Shown piece by piece: positions 11,952 through 22,400 of a DNA stretch of 64,000 bases (position 1 is its first letter; every line of letters begins with the position of its first letter). The notes under the pieces are model-generated. The model was not told where the DNA came from and did no database searches. It saw only the letters and a list, made by a program, of their open reading frames with translations. The DNA is from Diphasiastrum complanatum (lineage: Eukaryota; Streptophyta; Lycopodiopsida; Lycopodiales; Lycopodiaceae): the NCBI GenBank assembly GCA_029204225.1, contig CM055102.1:41877229-41941228 (forward strand), read 5' to 3'. Position numbers and translations under genes: made by a program.

Positions 11952-14900
11952 ATGGCTTCCAATGGTGGGATCATGCTAGAGTCTAGTGAAAGGTTGAGTT
12001 CATCAAACTACTCTACTTGGAAAGTGAGGATGGAGTCCTTACTTGAGTTGAATGAACTCATGGACATAGTTGCAGAAATTGAAGAGAGACCTCTCACACT
12101 TCAAGAGCAACAAAGGTTTGATAAGAAGGCCAAAAGGGCTCTTCATATCATTAAAATGAATGTTACAAATGAACTTCTCAAGGAAGTTGGAAAGTGTCAA
12201 AGTGCAAGTGAGGCATGGAATGCCTTAAAGAAGCTCTTTGAATCAAAGTCCACATCTAGGGTATTGACCCTAAGGAGACAAATATTTTCTAGTAGGCAAA
12301 GAGAGGGTGAAAGTGCTCATGCATTTATCTTGAGAGTTAAGTCCCTAAGTGATGATTTAGCATGCATTGATGAGAACATAAAAGATGGTGAAATAGTCCA
12401 AGTTATGTTGAATGGTTTGCTAAATGAACATGCTAACCTTGTGCAAAGTTTTGCCATTCAAAGAGTCTTGCCAAGTGTGGTTGACTTGCAAGAAATCTTA
12501 TTGGCTGAAGAACATAGGTTGCAATCAAAGCTTGATGGTGCATCCTTGCAAGGTGGAGGTGAAGAGGCTTTCTTCACAAAAGGCAAATTCAAGGGCAAAG
12601 GTAAAGGCAAAGGGAAATGGTCCAAAGGTGGTAACTTTGATCATGATGATCACTCTTCCTCTTCCTCTTCTACTAAGAACAATAAGTCAAAGTTCAAGTG
12701 CTTTTATTGTGGGATAAAAGGTCATTTTGCAAATGAATGTTATAAGAAGAAAAGAGAGCAAGGAGAGAGGCAAGGAAATCTTACAATAGATGAGGAAGAA
12801 CATAACACATGTGAATCACTTGTTATGACTTCAAGTTTGTTAGCCAACATAGATGATAATGATCCTTGGTGGATTGATAGTGGAGCCTCATCTCACATGA
12901 CAAGACATAAGGAATACTTTACATCCTTATTGTCTTATGAGGGAGAAGGTAACATCATCTACACTGCAAATGATGGTCAATGTGACATCAAAGGCATAGG
13001 CACTATTCCTATTTCCCTTTCAACAAATAGGAAAGCAAATCTTGAAAATGTTTTGTACATTCCTTCAATCACTAAGAATTTGCTTAGTGTAAGTCAAATG
13101 ATTGACAAAGGACTTGATGTGGAGTTCATTGGAGATGCATGTTTGATAAGTAAATGTGGATCCTTGATTGCTCAAGGTAGGAGGCATGGTAAACTTTTCA
13201 AGCTTGATGCATGTGTGATCTCTAATCATGAAGGATGTATGGATAGGGAGCAATTGACAAACCAAGAAGTTTGGCACAAGAGGTTGGGCCATCCCAACTT
13301 CAAATCTTTGGAGGTAATGGCAAAGAAAGAGCTTGTTCTTGGTCTCCCTAAAAGTCTTGTTGCAAACAATAGTGTTTGTGAACATTGTGCCTTGTCCAAA
13401 TCTCATAGACTTGCTTATTCTAGATCTACTTCTAGATCTAAAGAAGCTTTTCAACTTGTGCATTCTGATATTCATTCTTCTAGTACAACTAGCAATGGTG
13501 GGGCAAAGATGTATGCAACTTTCATTGATGACTTTAGTAGGTATACTTGGATCTATCTTCTTAAAAGTAAGGATGAAGTGTTTGCTGCATTTGTCAAGTT
13601 CAAGAATGAAATGGAAAACCAATTCAATACAAAGATCAAATGCTTAAGATCTGATAATGGAGGGGAATACACCTCAAATAGGTTCAAAGACTTTTGTATA
13701 GCACATGGGATTAAGAGGGAGATGTCTAGTCCTAGGACTCCACAACAGAATGGAGTGGCCGAGAGGAAGAATAGAACCCTTTGTGAATGTGCCAAGGCAA
13801 TGAGACTACATGCTAATCTTGCTAAGTCTTTTTGGGGGGAAGCTTTAGCATGTGCTAAATATCTATGTAATAGATGGACAAGTGCTTCCTTGGATGGTAA
13901 AACTCCTCATGAGGTTCTTTATGGTAGAAGGCCGAGTGTCAAGCATTGTAGGATCTTTGGATGTACATGTTTTGTCAATATCACACTTGATGATAGAACT
14001 AAAGAAGATCCTTCATCAAAGAAGGGTGTGTTTGTTGGCTATAGTGAAGTAAGCAAGGCTTACAAAGTGTACATTCCTTCTACAAAGAAAGTTGTCATAA
14101 GTAGGGATGTCATCTTTCATGAAGAGAATGTTTCCAATGTTGTTGATGTTGATGTTGATGTGCCTACTAATCATCATGATGTGCAAGATGTCTTGGATGA
14201 AGATGGAGATGCCACTCCAAAGCAAACTTCAAGGAAGACTCAAAGGCAAAGGGCTAAGCCATCAAGGCTAACCTATGATGAAAAAGGAAAGCAAGTGGTG
14301 GACAACTCTAACTTTGCTTTTCTTACCTCTTTTGATGAACCAACTTGTGTAGGTGAAGCAATTCAAAAGAAGGAATGGATCCAAGCCATGGATCATGAGC
14401 ATCAAGCACTCATCAAAAGCAACACATGGAGGTTGGTAAAGCTTCCAAAGGACAAGAAGGCAATTGGTTGTAAGTGGATCTTCAAGATCAAGACAAATCA
14501 AGATGGATCAATCAACAAGTACAAGGCAAGGTTGGTGGCAAAGGGGTATGCTCAAGAATATGGTATTGACTATGATGAGACCTTTGCACCCGTGGCAAAG
14601 ATGGTAACTATTCGAATCCTAATCTCTCTTGCAACTCTTTATGATTGGGATATGTGGCAAATGGATGTTACTAATGCCTTCTTGAATGGTGATCTTGAAG
14701 AAGATATTTACATGGAGCAACCCGAGGGCTATGTTTCACATGATGAGCCTAATCATGTGTGCTATCTCCAAAAGAGTTTGTATGGGCTAAAGCAAGCACC
14801 AAGGAGTTGGTATGCTAAGCTCAATTCCTTCTTACTTTCTCAAAACTTTGTTATGAGTGAGTATGATCATTCTCTCTACTTTAGATTGAATGAAAATGAT

Positions 14901-15905
14901 ATCACTTTACTTTTGATCTATGTTGATGACATTATCTTAAGTGGTGGTAACAATCTAGATATAGATGAAATCAAGATGGCACTCAAAAGAGAGTTTGAAA
15001 TTCAAGATCTTGGTAAACTTCATTATATCTTAGGAATAGAGATTATTAGAACTTCTAAATCTACATTCATATGTCAAGAAAAGTATGTTAACTCTATTCT
15101 AAAAAGGTTTCATATGGAAGATTGTAAAGTTGTTTCTACTCCTATGGAATCAAATGTAAAGCTAACTACAAGAAGTAATGAAAGATCCTTCAAGGACATT
15201 ACTCTCTATAGAAAGCTAATAGGATCTCTTATATGGTTAACCATCACAAGACCTGATCTAAGCTTTGTGGTTGGTAAACTAAGTCAATTTATGCAAGATC
15301 CTAGTGAGGCTCATTGGAAGCTAGGAAAGAGAGTACTTAGATACATCTCGGGATCTAGAGATTTTGGCATCTTGTATGGAGGTACTACACCTAACCTTTG
15401 TGGATTTTCAGATTCAGATTTTGCAGGTGATCAAATGGATAGGAAGTCAACAAGTGCCTTTGCAATCTATCTTGGAGATGGAGTGGTCTCATGGCTATCA
15501 AAGAAGCAACCAACTATCTCTCTATCTTCCACCGAAGCCGAGTACAAGGCATTAACAACATGCACCAAGGAGATTCTTTGGATCAAGAGGATGTTATTGG
15601 ATCTTCACTTGCTGGAACCAGAGAAGACTCCAATCATACTTTGTGATAACCTTTCAGCCCAAAGCTTGGCAAGCAATCCTGTTTTTCATGCAAGGAGCAA
15701 GCACATTGAGATTGCTCACCATTTTGTGAGAGATCAAGTCATTGCCAAAGAGGTGGAGCTTCAACATGTCTCTTCAAAGGAGTGTGTGGCTGATATCTTC
15801 ACCAAACCATTGGGAAAGGACCTATATTTAATGCATAGATCTAATCTTGGAATGTGCTCAAAGACTATGTTGAAACTAGCATCCAATGTTGAAGAGGGAG
15901 TGTGA
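11952..15905 (+). CDS. gag-pol: Copia gag-pol polyprotein, intact
   Basis: A 1317-residue single-frame polyprotein that is cleaved to give capsid, protease, integrase and reverse transcriptase/RNase H. In order: UBN2-type gag (residues about 1-200); Lys/Gly-rich linker; CCHC zinc knuckle CFYCGIKGHFANEC (250-263); aspartic protease WIDSGASSHMT with the catalytic Asp at about 309; GAG-pre-integrase HHCC region (about 440-485); integrase core with Asp506, Asp568 and Glu604, spaced as DD35E; RVT_2 reverse transcriptase with YVDD at 990-993; RNase H with SDSDFAGD near 1153 and SSTEAEYKAL. The start follows the leader and gives a typical MASNGG gag N-terminus. The stop codon lies inside the first bases of the 3' LTR, so the final codons overlap the polypurine tract. 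I see no damage. Confidence 0.97.
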   Translation: MASNGGIMLESSERLSSSNYSTWKVRMESLLELNELMDIVAEIEERPLTLQEQQRFDKKAKRALHIIKMNVTNELLKEVGKCQSASEAWNALKKLFESKSTSRVLTLRRQIFSSRQREGESAHAFILRVKSLSDDLACIDENIKDGEIVQVMLNGLLNEHANLVQSFAIQRVLPSVVDLQEILLAEEHRLQSKLDGASLQGGGEEAFFTKGKFKGKGKGKGKWSKGGNFDHDDHSSSSSSTKNNKSKFKCFYCGIKGHFANECYKKKREQGERQGNLTIDEEEHNTCESLVMTSSLLANIDDNDPWWIDSGASSHMTRHKEYFTSLLSYEGEGNIIYTANDGQCDIKGIGTIPISLSTNRKANLENVLYIPSITKNLLSVSQMIDKGLDVEFIGDACLISKCGSLIAQGRRHGKLFKLDACVISNHEGCMDREQLTNQEVWHKRLGHPNFKSLEVMAKKELVLGLPKSLVANNSVCEHCALSKSHRLAYSRSTSRSKEAFQLVHSDIHSSSTTSNGGAKMYATFIDDFSRYTWIYLLKSKDEVFAAFVKFKNEMENQFNTKIKCLRSDNGGEYTSNRFKDFCIAHGIKREMSSPRTPQQNGVAERKNRTLCECAKAMRLHANLAKSFWGEALACAKYLCNRWTSASLDGKTPHEVLYGRRPSVKHCRIFGCTCFVNITLDDRTKEDPSSKKGVFVGYSEVSKAYKVYIPSTKKVVISRDVIFHEENVSNVVDVDVDVPTNHHDVQDVLDEDGDATPKQTSRKTQRQRAKPSRLTYDEKGKQVVDNSNFAFLTSFDEPTCVGEAIQKKEWIQAMDHEHQALIKSNTWRLVKLPKDKKAIGCKWIFKIKTNQDGSINKYKARLVAKGYAQEYGIDYDETFAPVAKMVTIRILISLATLYDWDMWQMDVTNAFLNGDLEEDIYMEQPEGYVSHDEPNHVCYLQKSLYGLKQAPRSWYAKLNSFLLSQNFVMSEYDHSLYFRLNENDITLLLIYVDDIILSGGNNLDIDEIKMALKREFEIQDLGKLHYILGIEIIRTSKSTFICQEKYVNSILKRFHMEDCKVVSTPMESNVKLTTRSNERSFKDITLYRKLIGSLIWLTITRPDLSFVVGKLSQFMQDPSEAHWKLGKRVLRYISGSRDFGILYGGTTPNLCGFSDSDFAGDQMDRKSTSAFAIYLGDGVVSWLSKKQPTISLSSTEAEYKALTTCTKEILWIKRMLLDLHLLEPEKTPIILCDNLSAQSLASNPVFHARSKHIEIAHHFVRDQVIAKEVELQHVSSKECVADIFTKPLGKDLYLMHRSNLGMCSKTMLKLASNVEEGV
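15889..15900 (+). other. Polypurine tract of copia A
   Basis: GAAGAGGGAG directly precedes the 3' LTR and is also translated as the C-terminal end of the polyprotein. It would prime plus-strand DNA synthesis. Confidence 0.85.
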
Positions 15906-16555
15906 AAATTGTCAACATTTCCTAGCTAGTTTGAGGCCTAAATTGGCTAAAATTGTAAATAGTTTTGGTTCTGGAGTTTTGCACGTGTGAACCAGGCCAC
16001 AATGTTTTTATTTACTGTATTTTTTCAGTATGATGAAGTGTCAAACTTCATACCCTTCAAAATGAGACCATTTTGATGTATTTTGGTCATATAAGCCATT
16101 TTTAGCTATTTTTCCTATATAGGGAATATCTAGGGTCAAGTACCTTCTAGAGAGAGGAGAGAGAGTCATCTTCCTCATCCATAAATAGTAGGGAAGTCGT
16201 GGAGAACAGGTTGGAGAAACCTTTTGTATGCTTCATTGAGATCAATAGATCATTGTCATTGTTTCTTCCTCCATTGAGAGCATTGTTGTGTGTATTGTCT
16301 TCAAGCTATTGTGTATCATCTTAGGTGCTTTCCAAAAGTGGTAGGCTGATGTATTATGGACTGTATAATGCTATTTTGGGCCGCACTTGATGTTTATGGA
16401 AGTTTCCATTTGTGATAAATGCTTTTTGATCAAGTTCTTTGCATTCTAGGTAGCATAGAATGTGTTGCCAATTCCTAGCTTATGTAGTTTGGAGTGCAAG
16501 CATTCAAGCCAATGATCTTGGAGTTTAGATCCACTTAGGATCTGTATTTTTCACA
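15901..16555 (+). mobile_element. 3' LTR of copia A
   Basis: 655 bp, identical to the 5' LTR except for one G/C difference that I could find. It is followed by the target duplication TGACA. Confidence 0.95.
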
Positions 16556-16640
16556 TGACATGCAAAGCCATCAAATTATGGATGTGGTGACATGCATGAC
16601 CATCAAGTCATGGGTGGTGTGACATGTGTGGCCATCAGTC
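16556..16640. repeat. Degenerate GACATGCAA repeat array, right part
   Basis: Continuation of the array found left of copia A, with TGACATGCAAAGCCATCAA and GACATGCATGACCATCAAG-like units. This confirms that copia A inserted into a pre-existing array. Confidence 0.7.
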
Positions 16641-16677
16641 TTATGGATGGTGTGAAAGGTTTAGAGAGAAAAAAAGA

Positions 16678-16713
<36 letters not shown>

Positions 16714-17745
16714 TGAAAGAGGTAGGAGAAAGTGAGTGTGTGTGTAAGTGGTTCCAAAATGATTCCAATCCAAGCTTGACAGATCGTCCTCAAGCCATAG
16801 CTCCAAGCTTTCTTCCAAGCACCTACACACACAAAAGCAAGAGCAAGAGGCAAAGCAAAAATGAATGGGAGATGAATAATGAGGGAGAGGGGCGAGTTAG
16901 TCCTTTTATAGAGAATGTGTAGCCTTTAGGGAGTGGCTGAGGTGTCCAAAATGAGTGTGAGAGGTGTAAGGGAGAGTCTAGGATAAGTAAAGTGAGAGGG
17001 TGAGGTGTATAGGTGTGAGAGAGTGTTTATCAATTAGTTAAAGCAAAAGGGGTGGAGTAGGAGGGCGCATTTTCCTAGGTGTCTTATGGCTTTCAAGCCA
17101 TGTGGAAATGTAGGTAAGGTACATATTGATAAGTATGGAAGGTAGGTAGCTTAACAATTAATGTTAACCACTTTCAAGTTGAATATTTCTTTGTTTACAA
17201 CACTGGGATTCACCCAAGTGTTTTTCATGACATGGGAAAGGCTTTGTATATGTCCATCTTACATTGCATAACTTTTCATCAATTCCTAGGCCCTTTTTTC
17301 TAGGGGTTGCCCATCCCCAATCATAGTGGAGTGTGGCACAAAGGGTGATCAGTCCTTTGGTTTCTTCTCCCAGTCTTTATAGACTCGAGTGAGCCTTCTT
17401 TATAGACTCGATTGAGCCTTCTTCAGGTACCGTCTTTAAGCTTGAAGAAGCTTCTTTGGATTCATTCTTCGGGTACTCTTCTTAGTACCTGCACATACCC
17501 TTAAGAAAAGGTTAGGAGTCATACCATAAAATGATTCATCATTAGATTCTATTTATAGAACTTGCATATCAAACTGTTAGCATTGATCTACAGTTTCATT
17601 TCTTGTCTTCAAGTAATGATACCTGCACTCATAATTCATCAGTTAGAGTAATAAGCTCTAATATTCAAAATATGTTTCATACAAAAAAGAATGGAAGACT
17701 GGATAGCTTTTATTTCTTGGTCAATTTGGTCTATACAATTTTACA
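16641..17745 (-). mobile_element. Probable 3' LTR region of a chromovirus (gypsy)
   Basis: The right edge is set by the minus-strand polypurine-like GTCGGAGGGG followed by TGTAAAATTG (edge at 17745), right after the chromodomain coding sequence. The left edge is not determined. The region carries an imperfect GA-rich tract (about 16668-16712) and two copies of TATAGACTCGAKTGAGCCTT near 17378-17420. No ORF is supported. Confidence 0.5.
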
Positions 17746-17765
17746 CCCCTCCGACGCATTAAGCC

Positions 17766-19830
17766 TTGTCCTCAACGGACATTTCTCAAATAAACATTTA
17801 AAATTTCTGGATACCCTTGGAAGAATTCTTCTTCCATCCATCTTACATCCGTAGTAGGATAGTTCTTAAATTTGAGGAGGTATAATGTAGAAGTTATTCC
17901 CTTTCTTCCAGTTCTTGTCTTGTGCATCAAGATCTGCTTAGGTTGAAGGATTTCTTCGGTTCCTTGAACTTTTGGAGGTCCGAAATCTGTAAATCCTTCT
18001 GGTTCTAGACCATTGAATTTCTTTAGCAAGCTTACATGGAATTTGTTATAAATTTTCCAAGTTATAGGCAAGTCAATCTCACATGTAACCACATTGATTA
18101 CTTTCTTGACTTTAAAAGGTCCATAATACTTTTGGGCTAGTTTTGGGTAGAGTTTCATGTTGCCCTTCTTTTTCTTGAGCCTTTTCTTTTCAAATTTTAG
18201 GAGAACTAGTTCTCCTTCTTCGTACTTAATTGCCCTCCGATGCATATTTGCACTTTTTATGTTGTTTCTATTGTGCACTTGTGATGGATTACTGAACCTT
18301 TAAAAAGGTGTCTTGATAGTCCTGCACAAATTCATCTGAGGCAAATATCTTTTCTTTAGTCCTTAATACAAGAGGCACAATCGGTTTTCCATACATTAAT
18401 TCAAAAGATGCTTTACCAATAGAAGAACGAACGTTGTTATTGTAAGCAAATTCTAGTATAGGAAGATACCAGAAATCGATATCCTGAGTTTCTCTGACCT
18501 TGGTCAAGAAGGCTGCTTCAACTTCATTTTGTTGTTGGATCGCAAAGCTGGTTGAAGCAAAATTTGCTTGTTGTTGGAACTGCTTCTTCTTTTCATTGTT
18601 GAATTTTAAAGTTCTGCAGTCTTTGATAAGATGGCCAATTCCCTTACAATATTTGTTCCCATTGAGTCTTATGATCACTTACATAATTTCTCAATAAATC
18701 TATGATGGTTCGATTGGTAATCAGTTTGGGGATGGAAGGAGGAAGAGAATTTAAGGGTTGTCCCCAGATTATCAAAAAGGGCTCTCCAAAAGTTGCTAGT
18801 AAATCTTGTAACCTGATCAGACACTATACTTTGGGGTAGTCCATGCAGTCTAAAGATGTGACGGATAAACAAATGAGCTGCTTCGAGTCTTTAGGCTTTT
18901 TCTTATAGGGAATAAAATGAGCCTATTTGCTAAATCTATCAATGATAGTCCGTATCATCTCATTTCCATTTTTGGTTTTAGGAAACCCAGAGATAAAGTC
19001 CATGGTAATATGTTCCCAGGGTGCTTCAAGAATAGGTAGGGGATGAGGTAATCCTGGAGTTTTTTATCCTCGCTCATCTTTATTGTGTTGACAAACTAGA
19101 CATGCATTTATGTAATGCCTTGTGTCTCGATGCATGGTAGGTTAATAAAAGAATCTTTTCAGAGCTAAATACCGCTTTCTTTAGTACCTTTGATACTTGA
19201 ATATGGCTTACCAGAGGAATTGTTTCGCCACTCTGTCTTGCATGCACACTAACATCTTTACCTTTGTGCTTCCATGAAATCAAATGCTTATTGTAGTCCA
19301 CCAAAGGATTGTGCATTTTGTGCCAAGGCATGCCTAAGATTACATCTACTCCCTATAAAGGACCTACCATAAATTCTATAGGTTCATAGTAGTCGGAGAT
19401 TTGAAGCTTAAGTTTTCCAATTACAGGGTAAATGTTTGCATCACCATCAACAAATGCACCTTTAGCCTTAAGCATAGATTCAAAAAAAGAATCAACTCCT
19501 ATCTCTTGTGCAAGCTTAAAAGAGATGAAATTATGAGAGGAGTCTACATCAAAGAGAATTAGACAGAGTTTGTTACCCATGTTTTGAGAAGATCATGGGT
19601 TTGAGTGTCTTCAATGCTTTGTACGACCACCTACTTTCCTTTGTCTACACTTGAAGCTTTGGCATCTTTGAGTGGACATTTGAAGAAAAGGTGTCCCTTT
19701 TCCCCACACTTGAAGCATCTTCCTTCCTTGCGATAGGCCTGCATTTGTTCTTTGGAAAGGCATTGAGTCTTCTCTTTTGGAGTTTGAGTTGTGGGGGGTT
19801 CCTGTGAAAATATTGTAAAATTAAAATAAT
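17766..19830 (-). pseudogene. Chromovirus (Ty3/gypsy) gag-pol remnant, RT deleted
   Basis: Minus-strand blocks in sense order: gag zinc knuckle CFKCGEKGH-like (about 19730-19690); retropepsin with LFDVDSSHNF (19580-19353; DSS where D[ST]G is usual); a spacer segment (19331-19200); integrase zinc region and core (WEHITMDFISGFP near 19000, LPQSIVSDQVTRF in 18872-18675); then the integrase C-terminal region and chromodomain (18278-17772) with YYGPFKVKKV, FHVSLLKKF and WMEEEFFQGYPE. Reverse transcriptase and RNase H are absent. The expected catalytic Glu after HPQTD is not present (QSNHHRF). A gag-like zinc-knuckle stretch (CKGIGHLIKDC, about 18650-18560) sits inside integrase. It is a dead, internally deleted and rearranged copy. 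Confidence 0.85.
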
Positions 19831-20280
19831 ATTTAACTTAGAGATTCAAGTTTTGGGGTTTGTCCAAACTTGAGGTAAACTAGTCTAGTAACTTTCCAAG
19901 TTGAGCCGAGGTAGATTTTTTAGTCTCCATAGTGATGTGTAGGTCTAGAATCTATCAAGAAGCATGTGAGGCTACTCTTGTAGGTCCAGGATTCTCAAAA
20001 AGAGAGATTCTCAAGTCTTATCCATTTCTCTTTTTGTCATCTAGTAGAGAGGTAGAGGCAATGTGGCATCTAGGTTACTTTCTCTCTCCACGAGTTCTAG
20101 AAGGCCTCTTGTATTATAAATAAGGTGGTTTGTACCTCAATAAGACACTTCTTCAAGTAAAGATTCCATTTGATCCATTGGAGGTGTAATGATAGTTAGA
20201 TTGTGATGAATGCAAGGCATCTACTTCATCTCATTCATCAATGCATCAACTCATTCACTCATTCACCTCATTAATCTAGA
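19803..20280 (+). mobile_element. LTR-like segment with TATA element
   Basis: Begins TGTGAAAATATTGTAAAATT and carries TATTATAAATAAGG near 20112, as in an LTR promoter. It is followed by short TCATTCA repeats near 20235-20265. No primer site or partner LTR was found, so it may be a truncated or solo LTR. This is by appearance only. Confidence 0.35.
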
Positions 20281-20668
20281 TACACAAATGGTATCCAATA
20301 TATATACATTATATTATAGGTGTGTAGATGTGGAAAGTACAAAGTGGTTGTGTTGTCTATAAGAGATCGTGGGTTGCTGCAGTCGTTGTCCAATATATTA
20401 GCGTAGCTGCATGGGGTGAGCGTGAAAAGAGTGTGACATCAGTCAGTGCTGAAGTGATCGTTGGTGATGACAATGCAAAAAGTGTCCCCATTTCGTCTGT
20501 CACCATAACGTGTGTAAATACACAGTGTCGCGATTCTTTCGCCTTTTCTTCGTTTGTGTAAATTTGCATGTAAATATGCAAACTGCGCGACAACGTTAGT
20601 AAATATGCAGCATGAATGGAGGCAGATTAAAATGGGATTTAAGGAGAGTAGAGGGAATAAATCCAACA
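20281..20668 (-). mobile_element. Partial LTR of the copia H family
   Basis: 388 bp closely matching the right part of the H LTR (about 4270-4730), ending ATCCAACA. It includes GGTATCCAATATATA, ATAAGAGATCGTGGGT and AAATATGCAGCATGAATGGAGG. It abuts the copia F reverse transcriptase at EIYMEQPLG. The remainder of the LTR and the rest of F RT/RNase H are lost. Confidence 0.8.
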
Positions 20669-21360
20669 CCCAAGGGGTTGTTCCATATAGATTTCTTCTT
20701 CTAGATATCCATTTAAAAAAGCATTTGAGACATCTAGTTGAAAAACTTGCCATTTGAAAAAACAAACAATAGAAATGATGATTCTAATTGATACCATCTT
20801 TGCAACTGGAGCAAAAGTCTCCTCATAATCAAGTCCATAAGTTTTAGCAAAGCCCTTTGCACAAAGTCTTGTCTTATACTTGTTGATTGTGCCATCTTGA
20901 TTATATTTGACTCGAAAAATCCATTTGTAACCAACAGTGTGCTTGTTGGATGGAAGATCCACAAGCTTCCATGTCTTGTTGGCAATCAATGCATCATATT
21001 CCTCTTTCATGGCTAGAAACCATTCTTTTGAGTTGAGTGCTTCATGTACATCCTTTGGCTCTTCATGTGAAACAAATATGCACAATTAGTGGAGCTGAGT
21101 TCCACATGTTTGCCTTTATCTCCAAATGAGAGCCTCTTAGGCTCGGATCTTTCTCTTTGTGATCTCCTTGGTGAGAAGACTCGAGGTGACTCCTCCTCAA
21201 TTCTCGGCCCCATCTCTCCATGATAATCTTCAAGGGTAATAATAGGAGAATCCTTTTGAGAATATTTGATCTCGGCCTCATCAAAGATGTATTTTTTATT
21301 CTCATGAAAAATAACATCTCTACTCTCAACTGTAATTGAGGTAGAGGGAACATAAATTTT
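20669..21360 (-). pseudogene. Copia F: integrase tail and N-terminal RT
   Basis: The minus-strand frame contains KIYVPSTSITVESRDVIFHE, a Ser/Arg-rich linker (RRSQRERSEPKRLS), then the RVT_2 start (YDALIANKTWKLV, YKWIFRVKYNQDG, DYEETFAPVAKMVSIR, FQLDVSNAFLNG, EEEIYMEQPLG). It is cut at 20669 by the H-family LTR fragment, so the YVDD motif and RNase H are gone. On its sense-upstream side it is split from the rest of F by the 1040-bp transposon at 21361-22400. Confidence 0.85.
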
Positions 21361-22400
21361 CATTAGAGAAACTTAGAGCCCGAAGAGGGCCTTTGAAAGA
21401 GATGTTTTTTTGTTTTTTTTCTTATTTTCGTTGCCATGTGGACCAATTAAAACCTTGAAATTGGGGTCCTACGTAACGTAGACTTTTACAAATATAAATA
21501 AAATAAAAACTTTTAAAATATATTGTTGTTTTATCGGACAACATGTGAAAATGCTATTGGTTGATGAGGCCTGCCCTTCAAAGAAGATTCCAACCTTTGG
21601 ATCTCCTCCTTGAGCATCTCATTTTTCTCCAAACAAGTCTTTATCTTTGTAGATTTTTCTTCTCACTCCTTTGATCTTTTTCTTGATTCCTCTTCCAAAT
21701 AATGTATTCTTTGCATTGAATGTGCATTCCCATAGAGCATCAAATTCTCACAGTAACCCAAAAGGCCATTTTTACCATGACACATATAGATTATTAACTG
21801 ACTCACCGAATTTGCAATGAACATGGATCAATAGGATACAATGTTCCTGATGACCATAAATCTACATGCTTTAGTTTTTCCTCCCTATATCGGACCATAT
21901 CAGAAGTTGACAATTTGGGTTGCTTTGAATTTCTTGTCCTAAACGGAGCATATTCTGGTGACAGATCCACATGAAGATTATAAAGCTTTGTCATCAGTAC
22001 AGTAATATAGTAACAAACAACACAATGACAATAACAAAACTGGAGATGCGGTAACGACTCTGCTGGAAATAGAGATGGCGCTAAACACTTGTTTTTGACC
22101 TTGGAGATAGAGATGGCATAGGCTTTTTTCAGAAATGTCACTCCTAATTCAAATTTTTGAGTGTTCCCAACTATTGAGAGGGAATATTTCAGCATTTTGA
22201 AAAATTATATTCTAACTATGGTTAAGCACCAGTGAAGTTTGATGTGACTAAACTAAGGTGCATTCATTTACATGGAAAGTAGTGCAAGCAGATGCGTAAA
22301 GAAGTTACAAAATGATATTATAATTATTTTATAGTTATTTTTCTCTCTCCTACATGGCATATCTTATCGGGCACTCTTTGGGCCCATATTTTCTCTAATG
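21361..22400 (-). mobile_element. 1040-bp TIR DNA transposon in copia F, no target duplication
   Basis: The ends are CATTAGAG (21361) and CTCTAATG (22400), with longer imperfect inverted repeats of about 35 bp containing GGGCCC-like text. In sense orientation (minus) its first 390 bp match the element beginning at 54491, and its last 130 bp match the MITE at 59577-59955 (TACGTTACGTAG, ATTGGTCCACATGG). It splits copia F between AAYAC codons for GYSSNKKAY and KIYVPST. Removing exactly CATTAGAG...CTCTAATG rejoins the copia frame with no duplicated bases. It encodes broken protein segments described separately. Confidence 0.85.
21600..22000 (-). pseudogene. Unrecognised transposon-borne protein fragment
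   Basis: The minus-strand frame segments read LYNLHVDLSPEYAPF, RYREEKLKHVDLWSSGTLY, then in a second segment GKNGLLGYCENLMLYGNAHS and a charged helical tail with EKNEMLKEEIQRLESSLK, which would form a coiled coil. A diverged homologue is encoded at about 32400-32700 (minus), with RYRAEEKKNLDSWTDGTLY and NTRLLGYCERLQNYGN. Conserved spacing in two loci suggests a real protein of the transposon or a gene it carries. I do not recognise the family. Stops prevent full translation here. Confidence 0.5.

Larger units (their letters stand above)
10125..16555 (+). mobile_element. Complete Ty1/copia retrotransposon A
   Basis: A 6431-bp full-length element with 655-bp LTRs at both ends, an initiator-Met primer site, a 1.16-kb leader, one uninterrupted gag-pol frame, and a polypurine tract. 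It is flanked by the 5-bp duplication TGACA (10120-10124 and 16556-16560). Reading the two LTRs side by side I find a single substitution (TGTATG against TGTATC), so insertion was recent. It is inserted in a GACATGCAA-rich array. All parts needed for autonomous copying are visible, which makes it a plausible helper for defective relatives B, C and D. Confidence 0.97.

Noticed and set aside
13065-13622. Antisense ORFs of 60-185 codons inside the copia A gag-pol.
   Set aside because: They are shadows of a well-supported sense polyprotein. Similar antisense shadows occur in copia B.
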